Source: Enhygromyxa salina
GTDB taxonomy: Bacteria; Myxococcota_A; Polyangia; Nannocystales; Nannocystaceae
Assembly: GCF_002994635.1 (NCBI RefSeq)
Contig: NZ_PVNL01000051.1
Coordinates: 124,001-188,000, forward strand
Direction: 5' to 3'
DNA: 64,000 bases
The translations under genes were made by a program, and so were the position numbers. How positions within the stretch are numbered: position 1 is the first letter of the stretch; each line of letters begins with the position of its first letter. The notes below the pieces were generated by a model that saw nothing but the letters and a program-made list of their open reading frames with translations, was not told where the DNA came from and searched no databases. Below are positions 1-10,699 of the stretch, one piece after another.

Positions 1-669
1 GAGCGCGAACCGCGGCACCTCAGTGGGCATGTGGTGCCACTTGTCACCCTTCTTGAGCACCGGTGGATCGCTGAGCACGAAGATCGGCACGATCGGCGCG
101 CCCGCACGGATCGCCGCCTCGGCAGCGCCCCGACGAAAGCGCCGCAGCCGCCACGCGGGGGACCGTGTCCCCTCGGGAAACACCAGGACCGAGCGGCCGG
201 CCTTCAGCCGATCCACGAAGGTGTCGAGCACGGCGGTGCTGCCAAACCCCTGGTCCTCGACCTCGGGCCCCTTGAAGTCGCCGCTGGCCTCGAACAGCCG
301 CCGCAGCGACGGAGCCTTGAACAGCGCGGCCTTGACCAGCACCGTCACGCCCGGGAGCGTGGCCTTGATGAACAGAACATCGATCAAGGTGGGGTGATTG
401 GCGGCCAGCACCCACGGCGGGGGTGGGAGCTCGGCGGCCTCGAAGTCGGGCAGCGAAAAATGCATGAGCCCGAGCCGACCCATGCCCTCGATCGCCGCTC
501 GGTAGCAGCGCATCATGAACAGGTCGAGCGCGGCTCGCTGCTCGTCGGGCGGCAGCGCCCGCGTACGCCAGCGATGCAGCGGCAACAGCCCCCAGGCGAT
601 CACGCTAGCGCCAAAGTAGAACAGCAGGAACGCGATCCCGGACAGGGGTATGCGAAGGAAGCGAGGCAC
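1..669 (-). CDS. PlsC-like 1-acyl-sn-glycerol-3-phosphate acyltransferase (3' end outside window)
   Basis: The minus strand encodes an open frame running off the left edge. It carries the two signature blocks of glycerolipid acyltransferases: NHPTLID (the NHx4D catalytic box, near residue 100) and FPEGTRS (the phosphate-binding box, near residue 170). The N-terminus PRFLRIPLSGIAFLLFYF is hydrophobic and would anchor the enzyme in the inner membrane. Family members move an acyl chain from acyl-ACP or acyl-CoA to lysophosphatidic acid or a related acceptor; the acceptor here is unknown. The proposed start is GTG at 667-669, because the membrane helix follows at once. The frame stays open further upstream (a TTG is available), so the start is uncertain. 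The repeat element at 745-788 lies upstream. Confidence 0.8.
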   Translation of the reverse strand, partial: MPRFLRIPLSGIAFLLFYFGASVIAWGLLPLHRWRTRALPPDEQRAALDLFMMRCYRAAIEGMGRLGLMHFSLPDFEAAELPPPPWVLAANHPTLIDVLFIKATLPGVTVLVKAALFKAPSLRRLFEASGDFKGPEVEDQGFGSTAVLDTFVDRLKAGRSVLVFPEGTRSPAWRLRRFRRGAAEAAIRAGAPIVPIFVLSDPPVLKKGDKWHHMPTEVPRFAL

Positions 670-744
670 GGCGGGCGGGCGGATGATTTCACGGCTCGCC
701 GCGGCGGCCAAGCCGGCCGCTCACGACCGCGTGGAGCCACGTTC

Positions 745-788
745 AGGCCCGAGCTAAAACCAGCCTCGCCCGAGCTGAAAACAGCTGT
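745..788 (-). repeat. Dispersed hairpin element, copy 1 (degenerate tandem)
   Basis: Read on the minus strand, this contains GCTGTTTTCAGCTCGGG, followed about 21 bases later by a degenerate second copy (GCTGGTTTTAGCTCGGG). The same unit occurs at 17533 and twice at 30273. The downstream CTTCTGRCCCG arm seen at those two sites is missing here. It lies between the divergent PlsC-like gene and the FG-GAP lipoprotein gene. Confidence 0.6.
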
Positions 789-848
789 GGTTTGCTTGGG
801 CCCACAGTGAGACGATGTGGCACGGGCCACGCTAGAGACGAGTTGGAT

Positions 849-2156
849 ATGAAACAGCGCGACGAGAACATGTTGAACGGCTTACCCGGGACCTTCGCTG
901 TCGCGCTGACCAGTGTCGTGATGCTGGCGGGCTGCGGCCGCCTGGCCGACGTCGGCGAGCGTGAGCCGTTCGGCAGCGACGGGTCCAGTCAGGACGCCGG
1001 CGATCAGGACACCGATGGATCCGAGCAAGAGCCGGGCAGCGGCGGGACGATCAGCGAGAGCTGCTACGACGGCGTGCTCGATCCGGGCGAGATCTGCCAG
1101 GTCCAGATCCCCGATGATCTCGACGCGGGCGTGGATCCCTGCTCCTTGTCGATCGCGGACTTCGACGCGGACGGCCGCCCGGACCTCGCGGTGCCCAACT
1201 CGAATTTCTGGCTAAACCCAGGCGGCACCCACGTCGCCAACGTCCTGCGTGGCTACGGCAACGGCAAGTTCGCGCCCACGGAGCCCTACGACGCGGGCGC
1301 GGAGCTGCCGGTCGGCCTCGCGGTCGGCGACTTCGACGGGGACGGGCGCACCGACATGGCCACGGCCAACAACGAGGCGCAGGCCGCCTACGTGCTGCAC
1401 AACATGGGCGGCGCGGCGATGGGCTTCGCCGCGCCCGACGGCGTGTCCGTCAGCTCGATCGCCAGCTCGATCGCGGCCGGCGACTTCGACGAAGACGGGA
1501 TCGATGACATGATCGTCAATACCCCCGCCGGGATCGCGCTGCTGCGCGGCGGACCGGGCGGGGCCAGCTGGGTCGGCACGCTCGAGATCGGCGGCGGTCA
1601 GTCCATGCACGCCGAGCTCGTCGATCTCGACGCCGATGGTCACCTCGATCTCGCCGCGGCCGTCAGCGACCCGTCGGGCGACCACCGCCTGATGATCTTC
1701 CACGGTGCGGGCGACGGCACGTTCGTGGAGTTTGTCGAGCACCAGCTCGGCGGCGATCCCTGGTGGGTCGTGTCGGGTGACCTCAACATGGACGGCGACC
1801 TCGATCTCGTGGTCGCGGAGTTTGGGTCGGACCAGGTCTCGATCTTGCTCGGGAACTCGCTCGGGGGGTTCTCGCCGCGGACCCTCATCGACGTGTGTAA
1901 CGGCCCGCAGTCGGTCGCCGTCGGCGACATGAACAACGACGGCGCCACCGACATCGTCGTCGGGTGCATGGAGAGCGACACCGTCCAGATGTTCGTCCAG
2001 CGCGAGGGCGGCGTGTTCGAGCTGACCCGGTGGTGGGCGACCGGGCTGCGGCCGGTGTCCGTCCAGGTGGCTGATCTCAACCTGGACGGTCAGCTGGACA
2101 TCGCCTGGGCCAACCAGTTCGGGAACAGCGTCGGCCTGGTGATCTCGCGCCTGTAG
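849..2156 (+). CDS. FG-GAP/VCBS-repeat lipoprotein
   Basis: This predicted exported lipoprotein has a hydrophobic signal segment and a lipobox (MLAGC) near residue 29, followed by an acidic Ser/Asp-rich linker. The rest is a chain of about seven repeats of the type 'DFDxDGxxDLxxxN' (for example DFDADGRPDLAV, DFDGDGRTDMAT, DLDADGHLDLAA, DLNMDGDLDLVV, DMNNDGATDIVV, DLNLDGQLDIAW). These match FG-GAP/VCBS beta-propeller repeats, whose Asp loops usually bind calcium. A surface or periplasmic binding role is inferred; the ligand is unknown. ATG 849 is chosen because it places a lysine before the signal helix; ATG 870 is an alternative. It converges with bioB, with only 13 bases between the stops. 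Confidence 0.85.
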   Translation: MKQRDENMLNGLPGTFAVALTSVVMLAGCGRLADVGEREPFGSDGSSQDAGDQDTDGSEQEPGSGGTISESCYDGVLDPGEICQVQIPDDLDAGVDPCSLSIADFDADGRPDLAVPNSNFWLNPGGTHVANVLRGYGNGKFAPTEPYDAGAELPVGLAVGDFDGDGRTDMATANNEAQAAYVLHNMGGAAMGFAAPDGVSVSSIASSIAAGDFDEDGIDDMIVNTPAGIALLRGGPGGASWVGTLEIGGGQSMHAELVDLDADGHLDLAAAVSDPSGDHRLMIFHGAGDGTFVEFVEHQLGGDPWWVVSGDLNMDGDLDLVVAEFGSDQVSILLGNSLGGFSPRTLIDVCNGPQSVAVGDMNNDGATDIVVGCMESDTVQMFVQREGGVFELTRWWATGLRPVSVQVADLNLDGQLDIAWANQFGNSVGLVISRL

Positions 2157-2169
2157 CGGGTTTGCCGGT

Positions 2170-3225
2170 CTAGACCGCCAACACGGGCAGCCGGCGCGGG
2201 GCAGGCATCGGCTGCAGCTCGGGGCGCGGCTGACCGCAGACCTGGGTCTTCAGGCCGAGATCCTCGATCATCTGAAGGTCGTCCTCGACGCTGCGGTTGG
2301 GCGTGGTCAGGAAATCGCCGACCATCATGCCGCTGGCTCCGGCGCTGAACATCATGGGCAGCAGCTGGCCGAGGTGCATGCGGCCGGCGGCGATGAAGAT
2401 GTTCTGGCGGGGGAGGGCGAGCCGGAAGCAGGCGATGATGCGGAGCATCTGCATGGGCTCGAGCGGCTCGACCTTGGCCAGCGCGGTGCCGTCGATCGAG
2501 ACCAGGAAATTGAGCGGGACCTCGTCGACGTCGAGCTCGCGCAGGGTGATCGCGAGCTCGGCGCGATCCTCGGGGGCCTCACCCATGCCAAAGATGCCGC
2601 CGCAGCAGGTCCGCAGGCCCAGGCGCTTGGCGGTGCGGATCGTCTCGATCCGCTCGTCGTAGGTGTGGGTGGTGACGATCTTCTCGAAGTAGCTGCGGCC
2701 GGTCTCGAGGTTGTGGTTGAGCTCGGTCAGGCCGGCGGCTTGCAGCCGGCGCAGGCCGGGCTCGTCGACGAACCCGAGGCTGGCGTGGGCCTCGGTGTGG
2801 CCCGCGTCGCGGACGGCGCGGACCGCCTCGACCATGTAGTCGAGGGTCTTGTCGCCGTCGTCCATGCCCCGGGTCGCGGTGACCAGGCCCAACGCGGTGG
2901 CGCGCTGCGACAGCGCCTTCTCGCTGGCGGCGACCATCTGGGCGTTGGTCAGGAATTTCTGCGGGGTGATGTGGGTCTCGAAGTGCTTGGACTGGGAACA
3001 GAACCCGCAGTCCTCCGTGCAGCCGCCCTGCTTGGCGTTGACGATCGAGCACAGGTGGACCTCGTTGCCAAACCGATCGCGCCGGACCCGATCGGCGGCG
3101 GCCATCAGCTCCCAGACCTCGACGTCTTCGCCGAGCCAGGCGGTGAGCGTGGCCTGGTCGAGCGCGGCTGAGTTTCCGGCGAGGATCTGATCGGCGACGG
3201 CTGCGGGGCTGCGAGGCTCGGTCAT
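2170..3225 (-). CDS. bioB: Biotin synthase
   Basis: This 351-residue radical-SAM enzyme inserts sulfur into dethiobiotin, the last step of biotin synthesis. The SAM cluster motif is C69-x3-C73-x2-C76 (GGCTEDCGFCSQS), which has the BioB-specific context. Downstream blocks such as LNHNLETGRSYF, CCGGIFGMGE and VPLNFL are typical of the BioB barrel and its second iron-sulfur site. The start at 3225 (MTEPRS) is preferred over the longer in-frame 3324 because alignable sequence begins soon after it. No other bio genes are adjacent. The neighbouring pyruvate dehydrogenase operon is divergent. Confidence 0.95.
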   Translation of the reverse strand: MTEPRSPAAVADQILAGNSAALDQATLTAWLGEDVEVWELMAAADRVRRDRFGNEVHLCSIVNAKQGGCTEDCGFCSQSKHFETHITPQKFLTNAQMVAASEKALSQRATALGLVTATRGMDDGDKTLDYMVEAVRAVRDAGHTEAHASLGFVDEPGLRRLQAAGLTELNHNLETGRSYFEKIVTTHTYDERIETIRTAKRLGLRTCCGGIFGMGEAPEDRAELAITLRELDVDEVPLNFLVSIDGTALAKVEPLEPMQMLRIIACFRLALPRQNIFIAAGRMHLGQLLPMMFSAGASGMMVGDFLTTPNRSVEDDLQMIEDLGLKTQVCGQPRPELQPMPAPRRLPVLAV

Positions 3226-3405
3226 CGCCGCGATGTATAGCCTGGTTTCTCCGACCCCCACAGACTCGTGGATGGCGCGACTCGCTGGGCTGGCGGCCAC
3301 CCGCTTGCGCAGGGGAGTTCGCACTAGGAGCCATCGGACGTGAATGCTACGTTACCGCGCGATCGGCTGGTGTGGCCGATCCGCGAGACCACCCCGAGAC
3401 CAGCC

Positions 3406-4419
3406 ATGGATCTGCCTGACAAGGACGCGCCGCTGCCGGAAACCCTGAGTTCGGCGGGCAAGGACGAGACCCTTCACGCGTACCGCGAGATGCTGCGGAT
3501 CCGCCGGTTCGAGGAGACGGCGGCCCGCGCCTACACGCGCGGCAAGATCAGCGGGTTCTTGCACCTCTACATCGGTCAAGAAGCGATCGCGGTCGGCACT
3601 AGCCTCGCGATGCAGCCCGGCGATCGGATCGTGTCGACCTACCGCGACCACGGCTTCGCGCTCGCGCAGGGCTGCGACGCCAACGCCTGCATGGCCGAGA
3701 TGTTCGGCAAGAAGACCGGGCTGGTCGGCGGGGTCGGCGGGTCCATGCACTTCTTCGAGCGCGACAAGGGCATGTGGGGCGGCTACGCGATCGTCGGCAA
3801 CCACATCCCGATCGCGGCGGGGCACGCGTTCGCGTCCAAGTACCTGGGCGATGGCGCGGTCACGATCTGCTTCTTGGGCGACGGCGCGGTCGGGATCGGG
3901 CCCACGCACGAGGGCATGACGCTCGCGGGGCTGTGGGATCTGCCGGTCGTGTTCGTGGTCGAGAACAACCGCTACTCGATGGGCACGCCGCTCGAGCGGA
4001 CCTTGCCAGCGGCCGACATCACCTCGCGCGCGCCCGGCTACGGCATGGTCGGCGATCGCTTCACCGTCGAAGATCCATTCCAGGTCCGCGACCGGATCGG
4101 GGCGGCGATCCGCCGGGCCCGCGAGGAGTCGCAGCCGACCCTGGTCGAGATCCTCACCTACCGGTTTCGGGGCCACAGCATGTCGGATCCAGCCAAATAT
4201 CGGGGCAAGGGCGAGCTCGAGGCGTTCCGCGCCAGCGACCCATTCGAGCGCGCGAACCGGGCCTTGCTCGAGCTTCACGGCATGACCGAGGAGCAGCTCG
4301 AGGCGATCGACGACGAGGTCATCGCCGAGATGGACGCCGCCGCCGAGTTCGCGGATCAATCGCCGCAGCCCGACCCCGACTACCGATTCGAGAACATCAT
4401 GATCGAAGGAGAGGGCTGA
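3406..4419 (+). CDS. pdhA: Pyruvate dehydrogenase E1 component, alpha subunit
   Basis: This is the thiamine-diphosphate-binding half of the heterotetrameric E1 that decarboxylates pyruvate and reductively acetylates the E2 lipoyl group. The ThDP/Mg motif runs from GDGAVGIG (G158) to ENNRYSMGT (N187/N188). The phosphorylation-loop-like segment YRFRGHSMSDPAKYR is present. Length (337 residues) fits the family. The start at 3406 (MDLPDKD) matches family N-termini; an upstream ATG at 3340 would add 22 residues. It is the first gene of pdhA-pdhB-pdhC, with the stop followed by a 3-base gap before pdhB. Confidence 0.93.
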   Translation: MDLPDKDAPLPETLSSAGKDETLHAYREMLRIRRFEETAARAYTRGKISGFLHLYIGQEAIAVGTSLAMQPGDRIVSTYRDHGFALAQGCDANACMAEMFGKKTGLVGGVGGSMHFFERDKGMWGGYAIVGNHIPIAAGHAFASKYLGDGAVTICFLGDGAVGIGPTHEGMTLAGLWDLPVVFVVENNRYSMGTPLERTLPAADITSRAPGYGMVGDRFTVEDPFQVRDRIGAAIRRAREESQPTLVEILTYRFRGHSMSDPAKYRGKGELEAFRASDPFERANRALLELHGMTEEQLEAIDDEVIAEMDAAAEFADQSPQPDPDYRFENIMIEGEG

Positions 4420-4422
4420 GCC

Positions 4423-5406
4423 ATGCCGACGCTACAGATCCGCGAGGCGATCCGCGAAGCGATGCGCGAGGAGATGGTCCGGGACGACAAGGTGTTCTTG
4501 ATGGGCGAGGAGGTCGGCCACTACCAGGGCGCCTACAAGTGCTCACAGGGGCTGCTCGAGCAATTTGGCGAGAAGCGCGTGGTCGACACGCCGATCACCG
4601 AGACCGGGTTCGCCGGCGTCGGGATCGGGGCGGCGATGTGCGGGCTGCGGCCGATCATCGAGTTCATGACCTTCAACTTCTCGGCGGTCGCCTTCGATCA
4701 GATCCTCAACAACGCGGCCAAGATCCACCACATGACCGGCGGCCAGTTCTCGGTCCCGATCGTGTTTCGTGGGCCCAACGCGGCGGCGCACATGCTCGGC
4801 TCGACCCACAGCCAGGCGTTTGACAGCTTCTACGCTCACATTCCGGGCCTCAAGGTCGTGTCCGTGGCCACGCCCTACGACGCCAAGGGTCTGCTCAAGT
4901 CGGCGATCCGCGATCCGAACCCGGTGATCTTCTTCGAGTCGGAGCTGATGTACTCGGTCCGCGGTGAGGTCCCCGAGGAGGAGTACCTGATCCCGATCGG
5001 CGAGGCCGACATCAAGCGTCCGGGCGACGACGTCACGCTGCTGTGCTGGGGCCAGTCGGTCCCGACCGCGCTCGCCGCCGCCGAGCTCGCGCAGGAGCAC
5101 AGCGATCTGTCGGCCGAGGTGATCGATCTCCGCACGCTGCGTCCGCTCGACACCGAGGCGATCATCGCCAGCGTCAAGAAGACCAACCGGGTCGTGATCG
5201 CCGAGCACGGCTGGCCCTACGGCGGCGTAGGTGCCGAGCTCGTCGATCGGATCCAGCGCCTCGCGTTCGACTGGCTCGACGCCCCGGTCGCGCGGGTCTG
5301 CTACGACGACATCCCGTTCGCCTACGCGGAGAACCTCGAGCACCTGAGCATCCCGCAGCCGGAAGATGTCCACGCCGCGCTGCGCCAAGTCGCCTACCGC
5401 GACTGA
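4423..5406 (+). CDS. pdhB: Pyruvate dehydrogenase E1 component, beta subunit
   Basis: This 327-residue transketolase-like subunit pairs with PdhA. Typical features are the N-terminal LQIREAIREAMREEM, MGEEVGHYQGAYK, DTPITETGFAGVGIGAA and the C-terminal transketolase domain with VIDLRTLRPLDTEAI. It forms the E1 active site at the subunit interface and contacts E2 in the cytoplasm. It lies 3 bases after pdhA, so translation is probably coupled, and 33 bases before pdhC. Confidence 0.95.
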   Translation: MPTLQIREAIREAMREEMVRDDKVFLMGEEVGHYQGAYKCSQGLLEQFGEKRVVDTPITETGFAGVGIGAAMCGLRPIIEFMTFNFSAVAFDQILNNAAKIHHMTGGQFSVPIVFRGPNAAAHMLGSTHSQAFDSFYAHIPGLKVVSVATPYDAKGLLKSAIRDPNPVIFFESELMYSVRGEVPEEEYLIPIGEADIKRPGDDVTLLCWGQSVPTALAAAELAQEHSDLSAEVIDLRTLRPLDTEAIIASVKKTNRVVIAEHGWPYGGVGAELVDRIQRLAFDWLDAPVARVCYDDIPFAYAENLEHLSIPQPEDVHAALRQVAYRD

Positions 5407-5439
5407 GCGACCACGACCGAACCTTCAGCGAGCACAGCC

Positions 5440-6819
5440 ATGGCCACCATCGTCGAACTCCCCCGTCTCAGTGACACCATGGAAGAGGGCGTCGTCGCCA
5501 AGTGGCGCGTCGCCGTCGGTGACAAGGTCAAGCGCGGCCAGATCATCGCCGAGATCGAGACCGACAAGGCGACCATGGAGTTCGAGTCGTTCGACTCGGG
5601 CTACGTGCTCGCGCTGGTCGCCGAGGAGGGCGAGGCGCTGCCGCTCGGCGCCCCGATCGCGGTGTTCGGCAAGGAGGGCGAGGATCCCCAGGCCGCGCTC
5701 GCCAGCGCCTCGTCGGGTGGTCCAGCGCCAGCCGAGCGGGCGGCGGCCGAGGCCAAGGCGGACGAGCGCGCCCACGCCGAGGCGCCCGAACCGAGCGGCG
5801 ACGAAGCTGAAGCGTCCGAGGCCCCGGCGCCGGATGCCGCCCCGAAGCGCGAGTCGGCCCCCGCGGCGGCCGAGCGGGTGAGCCTCGACGCCGACTCGCA
5901 GCGGATCCCCGCCTCGCCGATCGCCCGGCGGCTGGCCCGCGAGCATGACCTCGAGCTCACCGCGATCGCGGGCAGCGGCCCGCACGGGCGAGTCATCAAG
6001 GCCGACGTCGAGCGCGCCGCGGCCGAGGGGACGGCCAAGCGTGGCGCGGCTGCGAGTCCGGCAGCCGGATCAGCCCCCGGCACGCTGAGCACCGAGTCCG
6101 ACGCGTGGGGTCGCCCCTACGTCTCGCGCCCCGACGAGCACGTGCGCCTCAACCAGATGCGCAAAGCGATCGCGCGGCGCATGACCCAGTCGAAGCAAGA
6201 AGTCCCGCACTACTACCTCACGCTCGAGGTCGACATGGGCCGGGCGATCGGGTTTCGGGCCGACTACAACGCAGCGATTGCGCCGGCCAAGATCTCGTTC
6301 AACGATCTGATCGTCAAGGCCGTGGCCCGAGCGCTGCGCGAGTTCCCGGCGGTCAACGTCAGCTTCGCGGGCGCCGAGTTCATCCGTCGCGGCGACGTTC
6401 ACGTCGGTGTCGCGGTCGCCGTCGACGATGGGTTGATCGTCCCGGTCATTCGCTTCGCCGATCAAAAGAGCCTGGAGTCGATCTCCAGTGAGTCACGCGA
6501 TCTCGGCGGGCGGGCGCGCAGCAAGCAGCTGCGGCCCGAGGAGATGAGTGGGGGCACGTTTACGGTCAGCAACCTGGGGATGTTTGGGATCCAGGAGTTT
6601 GCCGCCGTCATCAACCCCGGCGAGCCGGGCATCCTCGCGGTCGGGGCGATCGAGCCGCGCGCGGTCGTGGTCGACGGCCAGGTCGCCGTTCGCCAGCGCA
6701 TGACCATGACGATCTCTGCGGACCACCGGGTCACCGACGGGGCCCTCGCGGCGCAGTGGCTGAACCTGGTCAAGGGCTACCTCGAGAACCCGCTCTCGAT
6801 GCTGGCTGATCCAAAGTAG
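5440..6819 (+). CDS. pdhC: Dihydrolipoamide acetyltransferase, E2 of pyruvate dehydrogenase
   Basis: This 459-residue E2 has one N-terminal lipoyl domain with the modified lysine in ETDKATME (K43). An Ala/Glu/Pro-rich swinging linker follows, then the peripheral subunit-binding domain (about residues 156-190, SPIARRLAREHDLEL and SGPHGRVIKADV). The C-terminal catalytic domain carries the HRVTDGA active site (H429, D433). It transfers the acetyl group to CoA and forms the core of the complex. No E3 gene follows; the nearest E3-like gene (10788-12287) lacks the redox cysteines, so E3 must come from elsewhere. Confidence 0.95.
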   Translation: MATIVELPRLSDTMEEGVVAKWRVAVGDKVKRGQIIAEIETDKATMEFESFDSGYVLALVAEEGEALPLGAPIAVFGKEGEDPQAALASASSGGPAPAERAAAEAKADERAHAEAPEPSGDEAEASEAPAPDAAPKRESAPAAAERVSLDADSQRIPASPIARRLAREHDLELTAIAGSGPHGRVIKADVERAAAEGTAKRGAAASPAAGSAPGTLSTESDAWGRPYVSRPDEHVRLNQMRKAIARRMTQSKQEVPHYYLTLEVDMGRAIGFRADYNAAIAPAKISFNDLIVKAVARALREFPAVNVSFAGAEFIRRGDVHVGVAVAVDDGLIVPVIRFADQKSLESISSESRDLGGRARSKQLRPEEMSGGTFTVSNLGMFGIQEFAAVINPGEPGILAVGAIEPRAVVVDGQVAVRQRMTMTISADHRVTDGALAAQWLNLVKGYLENPLSMLADPK

Positions 6820-7120
6820 GCGTCGGGTAGCTCGTCTGATCGTCTGATTGTCTGATCGAAGGATCACTAGGACGGGGGTCGATGGCGCCCGGAGCTGCCC
6901 TCGCGCTGGAAAACCAGGTGTCTCTCCGTAAGCGCACACTGCGCCTGCGTTGACTGTGGGGCCTGGTTGGTGCTGGCGGACGGCCTGGCTCAGCGGCGGG
7001 GTAGGATCGCAGGACACTGTCGCAGCTCGCAACACGTTGACCACGACGCGAGCGTGGCCAAATCCCACATACGCACCGCCGCTAACCCATGCTAAGACTC
7101 TCCGCATAGTGAGGGATGTG
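6820..7120. other. Intergenic region with short tandem octamer
   Basis: This 301-base stretch between pdhC and the next gene holds no convincing gene. Directly after the pdhC stop there are three copies of GTCTGATY at 6834-6857. A TTGACC hexamer near 7036 could be part of a promoter for the downstream gene, but no good -10 partner is evident. Confidence 0.5.
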
Positions 7121-7711
7121 ATGACCCGGACTGCTCTCGAGATCTCCCTAGCCATTGGTCTTTCCGCCGCGCTCGCGCTGCCCACCGTCTTGCTGTCGAG
7201 CGAGGCCAAGGCCGAGGGTCCCGGCGACGGCACGGACGCACCGATCATCGTGGTCACGCCCGCGCCCGCGCCGACACCACCACCGCCGCCGCCGCCCGTC
7301 TATCAGACCGCCGTGCCTGGCTCGATGGCGCCCTCGCCGATGATCGTCAACCCGCGGATCGCCGCGCTCAAGCAGCAGCGCAACTCCGGGCTCGGCATGA
7401 CGATCTCGGGCTACACGATGTTCGGGACCAGCTACCTGATCTCGGCGCTGGTCGGCACCATCTCCCTCGACTACGCAGCCGACGTGGGCGGCACCGGCAC
7501 CTACGGTCGGCGCATGTTGATCCCGATCGCCGGCCCGTTCATGGCGATCCCGCGGGCCGACTCGGCCACTGGCGGGCTGTTCACCGGGTTCTTGGGCGTC
7601 GTTCAGATCGGCGGCTTCGTGCTCGGCACGGCGGGCGCGATCAAGTTTGGCCGGGCCAACCGACAGCTGCGGCTCTCGGCCGACACCGGCGGCTTGAAGC
7701 TTCAGTTTTAG
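7121..7711 (+). CDS. Exported small membrane protein of unknown function
   Basis: This 196-residue protein begins with a signal-peptide-like segment (ISLAIGLSAALALPTVLL, then SSEAKAEG, a plausible cleavage region). A Pro-rich stretch (about residues 46-60) follows. The remainder has two Gly-rich hydrophobic segments (MTISGYTMFGTSYLISALVG and GFLGVVQIGGFVLGTAGAI) that could be membrane helices. I do not recognise a family. The start at 7121 is chosen because it places charged residues before the hydrophobic signal; the frame is open further upstream without a plausible start. Confidence 0.65.
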   Translation: MTRTALEISLAIGLSAALALPTVLLSSEAKAEGPGDGTDAPIIVVTPAPAPTPPPPPPPVYQTAVPGSMAPSPMIVNPRIAALKQQRNSGLGMTISGYTMFGTSYLISALVGTISLDYAADVGGTGTYGRRMLIPIAGPFMAIPRADSATGGLFTGFLGVVQIGGFVLGTAGAIKFGRANRQLRLSADTGGLKLQF

Positions 7712-7802
7712 CCGCAGGCCAGCCCTCGTGGCTTGGGGAACGCGTATGGACTCGAATCTGCACGACAAATGCGGGCTGTCCTGAGGTAGATAGCCGCCGT
7801 CC

Positions 7803-9215
7803 GTGTTTGTCCCGTTTGATCCTCAACCCCCGGCCGCCAGCTTGCCGGAGCTGTTCCCCTCGCCGTTTCGGCCTGGCCCGCCGCATCCACTCGCCGCGCT
7901 CGCGGCCGCGCAGACCCAAGCCGCCCTGGGGTCGATGTCGTGGCTCGAGCCACAGATGTTCGAGGGCTCGCTGGGCGGCAAGATGATCGGCGTGCTCGTG
8001 ATGCGGCACGCCGATGGTCGGGTGGGTTACCTGCGCGGGTTTGCGGGGATGCTGGGCGGCCAGCATGAGGTCCATGGGTTCGTGCCGCCGACCTTCGATG
8101 TCGCTCGCTACGCGGGGCTATGGGACCAAGGGGGCGGGCAGATTAGCGCCCTCGACGTCGAGATCAAGGCGCTGCGCCGCGCGGCGTCACCCGATCCGGC
8201 GGCGCAAGAGCGCTTGCGAGACACCGTGCAGGCCCAGCGGGAGCTGTCGCGCGGGCTGCATGCCGAGCTGCTCGACACCTACCTGATCCCCAACGCGCGC
8301 GGCGAGCAAACCCAGCTGTGCGCGCTGTTTGATCCGTTCCCGCCACCGGGCGGCTCGGGCGACTGCGCGGCGCCGAAGCTGCTGACCCGGGCCTACGCGC
8401 TCGGCGGGCGTCCGCTGGCCTTGGCCGAGTTTTGGTGGGGTGGATCGCCGCCCGGCGGCGGGCGCCAACACGGCGTGTTCTATCCGGCGTGCCGGGGCCG
8501 CTGCGCGAAGCTGCTGCCGTTCATGCTCGAAGGCTTGGACTGCGAGCCGGCGCCCGATGTCGGAATTGAGCCGGTGAGCGCGGACGCCCCGTGGGTCGTG
8601 TATGAGGACGACGCGATCCTGGTCGTCGAGAAGCCGCACGGGCTGCTGTCGGTGCCCGGTCGGGGCCCGCGGCGCCGGGACAGCGTCGAGGTTCGCCTGC
8701 AGCAACGCGCCGGGCTCGAGGACGAGAGCTGGCCGCGCCTGGTCCATCGCCTGGACGTCGCAACCTCGGGCTTGTTGATCGCGGCCAAGCACAAGCCGGC
8801 CTACGTCGCGATGCAGCGACAGTTCTCGACGCGGGCGATCGACAAGCGCTACGAGGCGCTGGTGTGCGGCTCGGTCTCGGGCGACAAAGGGGTGATCGAG
8901 CTCGCGCTCGCCCGTGATCTCGCGGATCGGCCCCGCCAGATCCACGACCCGGTCGAAGGCAAGCCCGCCCTCACGCACTGGACAGTCCTCGAGCGCGGGC
9001 CCGAGACCACCCGCGTCGCGCTGTACCCGAAGACCGGGCGCACCCACCAGCTGCGGCTGCACGCGTCCCACCCCAAGGGCCTCGACGCGCCGATCGTTGG
9101 CGACTTGCTGTATGGGTTTGGCGGCGGACGGCTGATGCTGCACGCGGCGTCGGTTGGGTTTCTCCACCCCAAGACCGGCGAGCCGCTCGAGTTCAGCTCG
9201 ACCTGCCCGTTTTAG
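7803..9215 (+). CDS. RluA-family RNA pseudouridine synthase with N-terminal extension
   Basis: The C-terminal half (about residues 265-470) is an RluA-type pseudouridine synthase. It has EKPHGLLSVPGR and the catalytic motif HRLDVATSG, with the nucleophilic aspartate at D318, then KTGRTHQLRLH. The first 250 residues (beginning FDPQPPAASLPELF and including GKMIGVLVM and HGFVPPTFD) match the extra domain of long RluA-family synthases known from gammaproteobacteria, as I recall that family. The substrate is probably rRNA or tRNA; the exact uridine cannot be told. The start is a GTG. Confidence 0.85.
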   Translation: MFVPFDPQPPAASLPELFPSPFRPGPPHPLAALAAAQTQAALGSMSWLEPQMFEGSLGGKMIGVLVMRHADGRVGYLRGFAGMLGGQHEVHGFVPPTFDVARYAGLWDQGGGQISALDVEIKALRRAASPDPAAQERLRDTVQAQRELSRGLHAELLDTYLIPNARGEQTQLCALFDPFPPPGGSGDCAAPKLLTRAYALGGRPLALAEFWWGGSPPGGGRQHGVFYPACRGRCAKLLPFMLEGLDCEPAPDVGIEPVSADAPWVVYEDDAILVVEKPHGLLSVPGRGPRRRDSVEVRLQQRAGLEDESWPRLVHRLDVATSGLLIAAKHKPAYVAMQRQFSTRAIDKRYEALVCGSVSGDKGVIELALARDLADRPRQIHDPVEGKPALTHWTVLERGPETTRVALYPKTGRTHQLRLHASHPKGLDAPIVGDLLYGFGGGRLMLHAASVGFLHPKTGEPLEFSSTCPF

Positions 9216-9354
9216 GTGTACATATTCGAGCATCTCGTAGCTTGGACCTATTCACCCTACCTCAGGTGCGGCTGTTCCATCCAAATGGGCTACATCACAA
9301 CAGGAGCGGTATTGTTCAAGTGTGTGGATTCTGTATCTTAAAATGCGGGTTGAG

Positions 9355-9368
9355 CTCATCCTGATCGG

Positions 9369-9373
<5 letters not shown>
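9355..9373 (+). promoter_or_regulatory. Hairpin spanning the start codon of the poly-Asp lipoprotein gene
   Basis: CTCATCC (9355-9361) pairs perfectly with GGATGAG (9367-9373) around a TGATC loop. The right arm contains the ATG at 9369. If it forms in the mRNA, this 7-bp stem would sequester the start codon. A possible promoter (TTGTTC, 16 bases, TATCTT) lies 20-50 bases upstream, weakly supported. Confidence 0.4.
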
Positions 9374-10682
<1,309 letters not shown>

Positions 10683-10699
10683 TCGCGGAGAGGGCCGCG

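Noticed and set aside
2166-2177. Palindrome CGGTCTAGACCG between the FG-GAP gene and bioB
   Set aside because: It has no loop, so it cannot be a hairpin terminator, and 12-bp palindromes occur by chance. It also overlaps the bioB stop.
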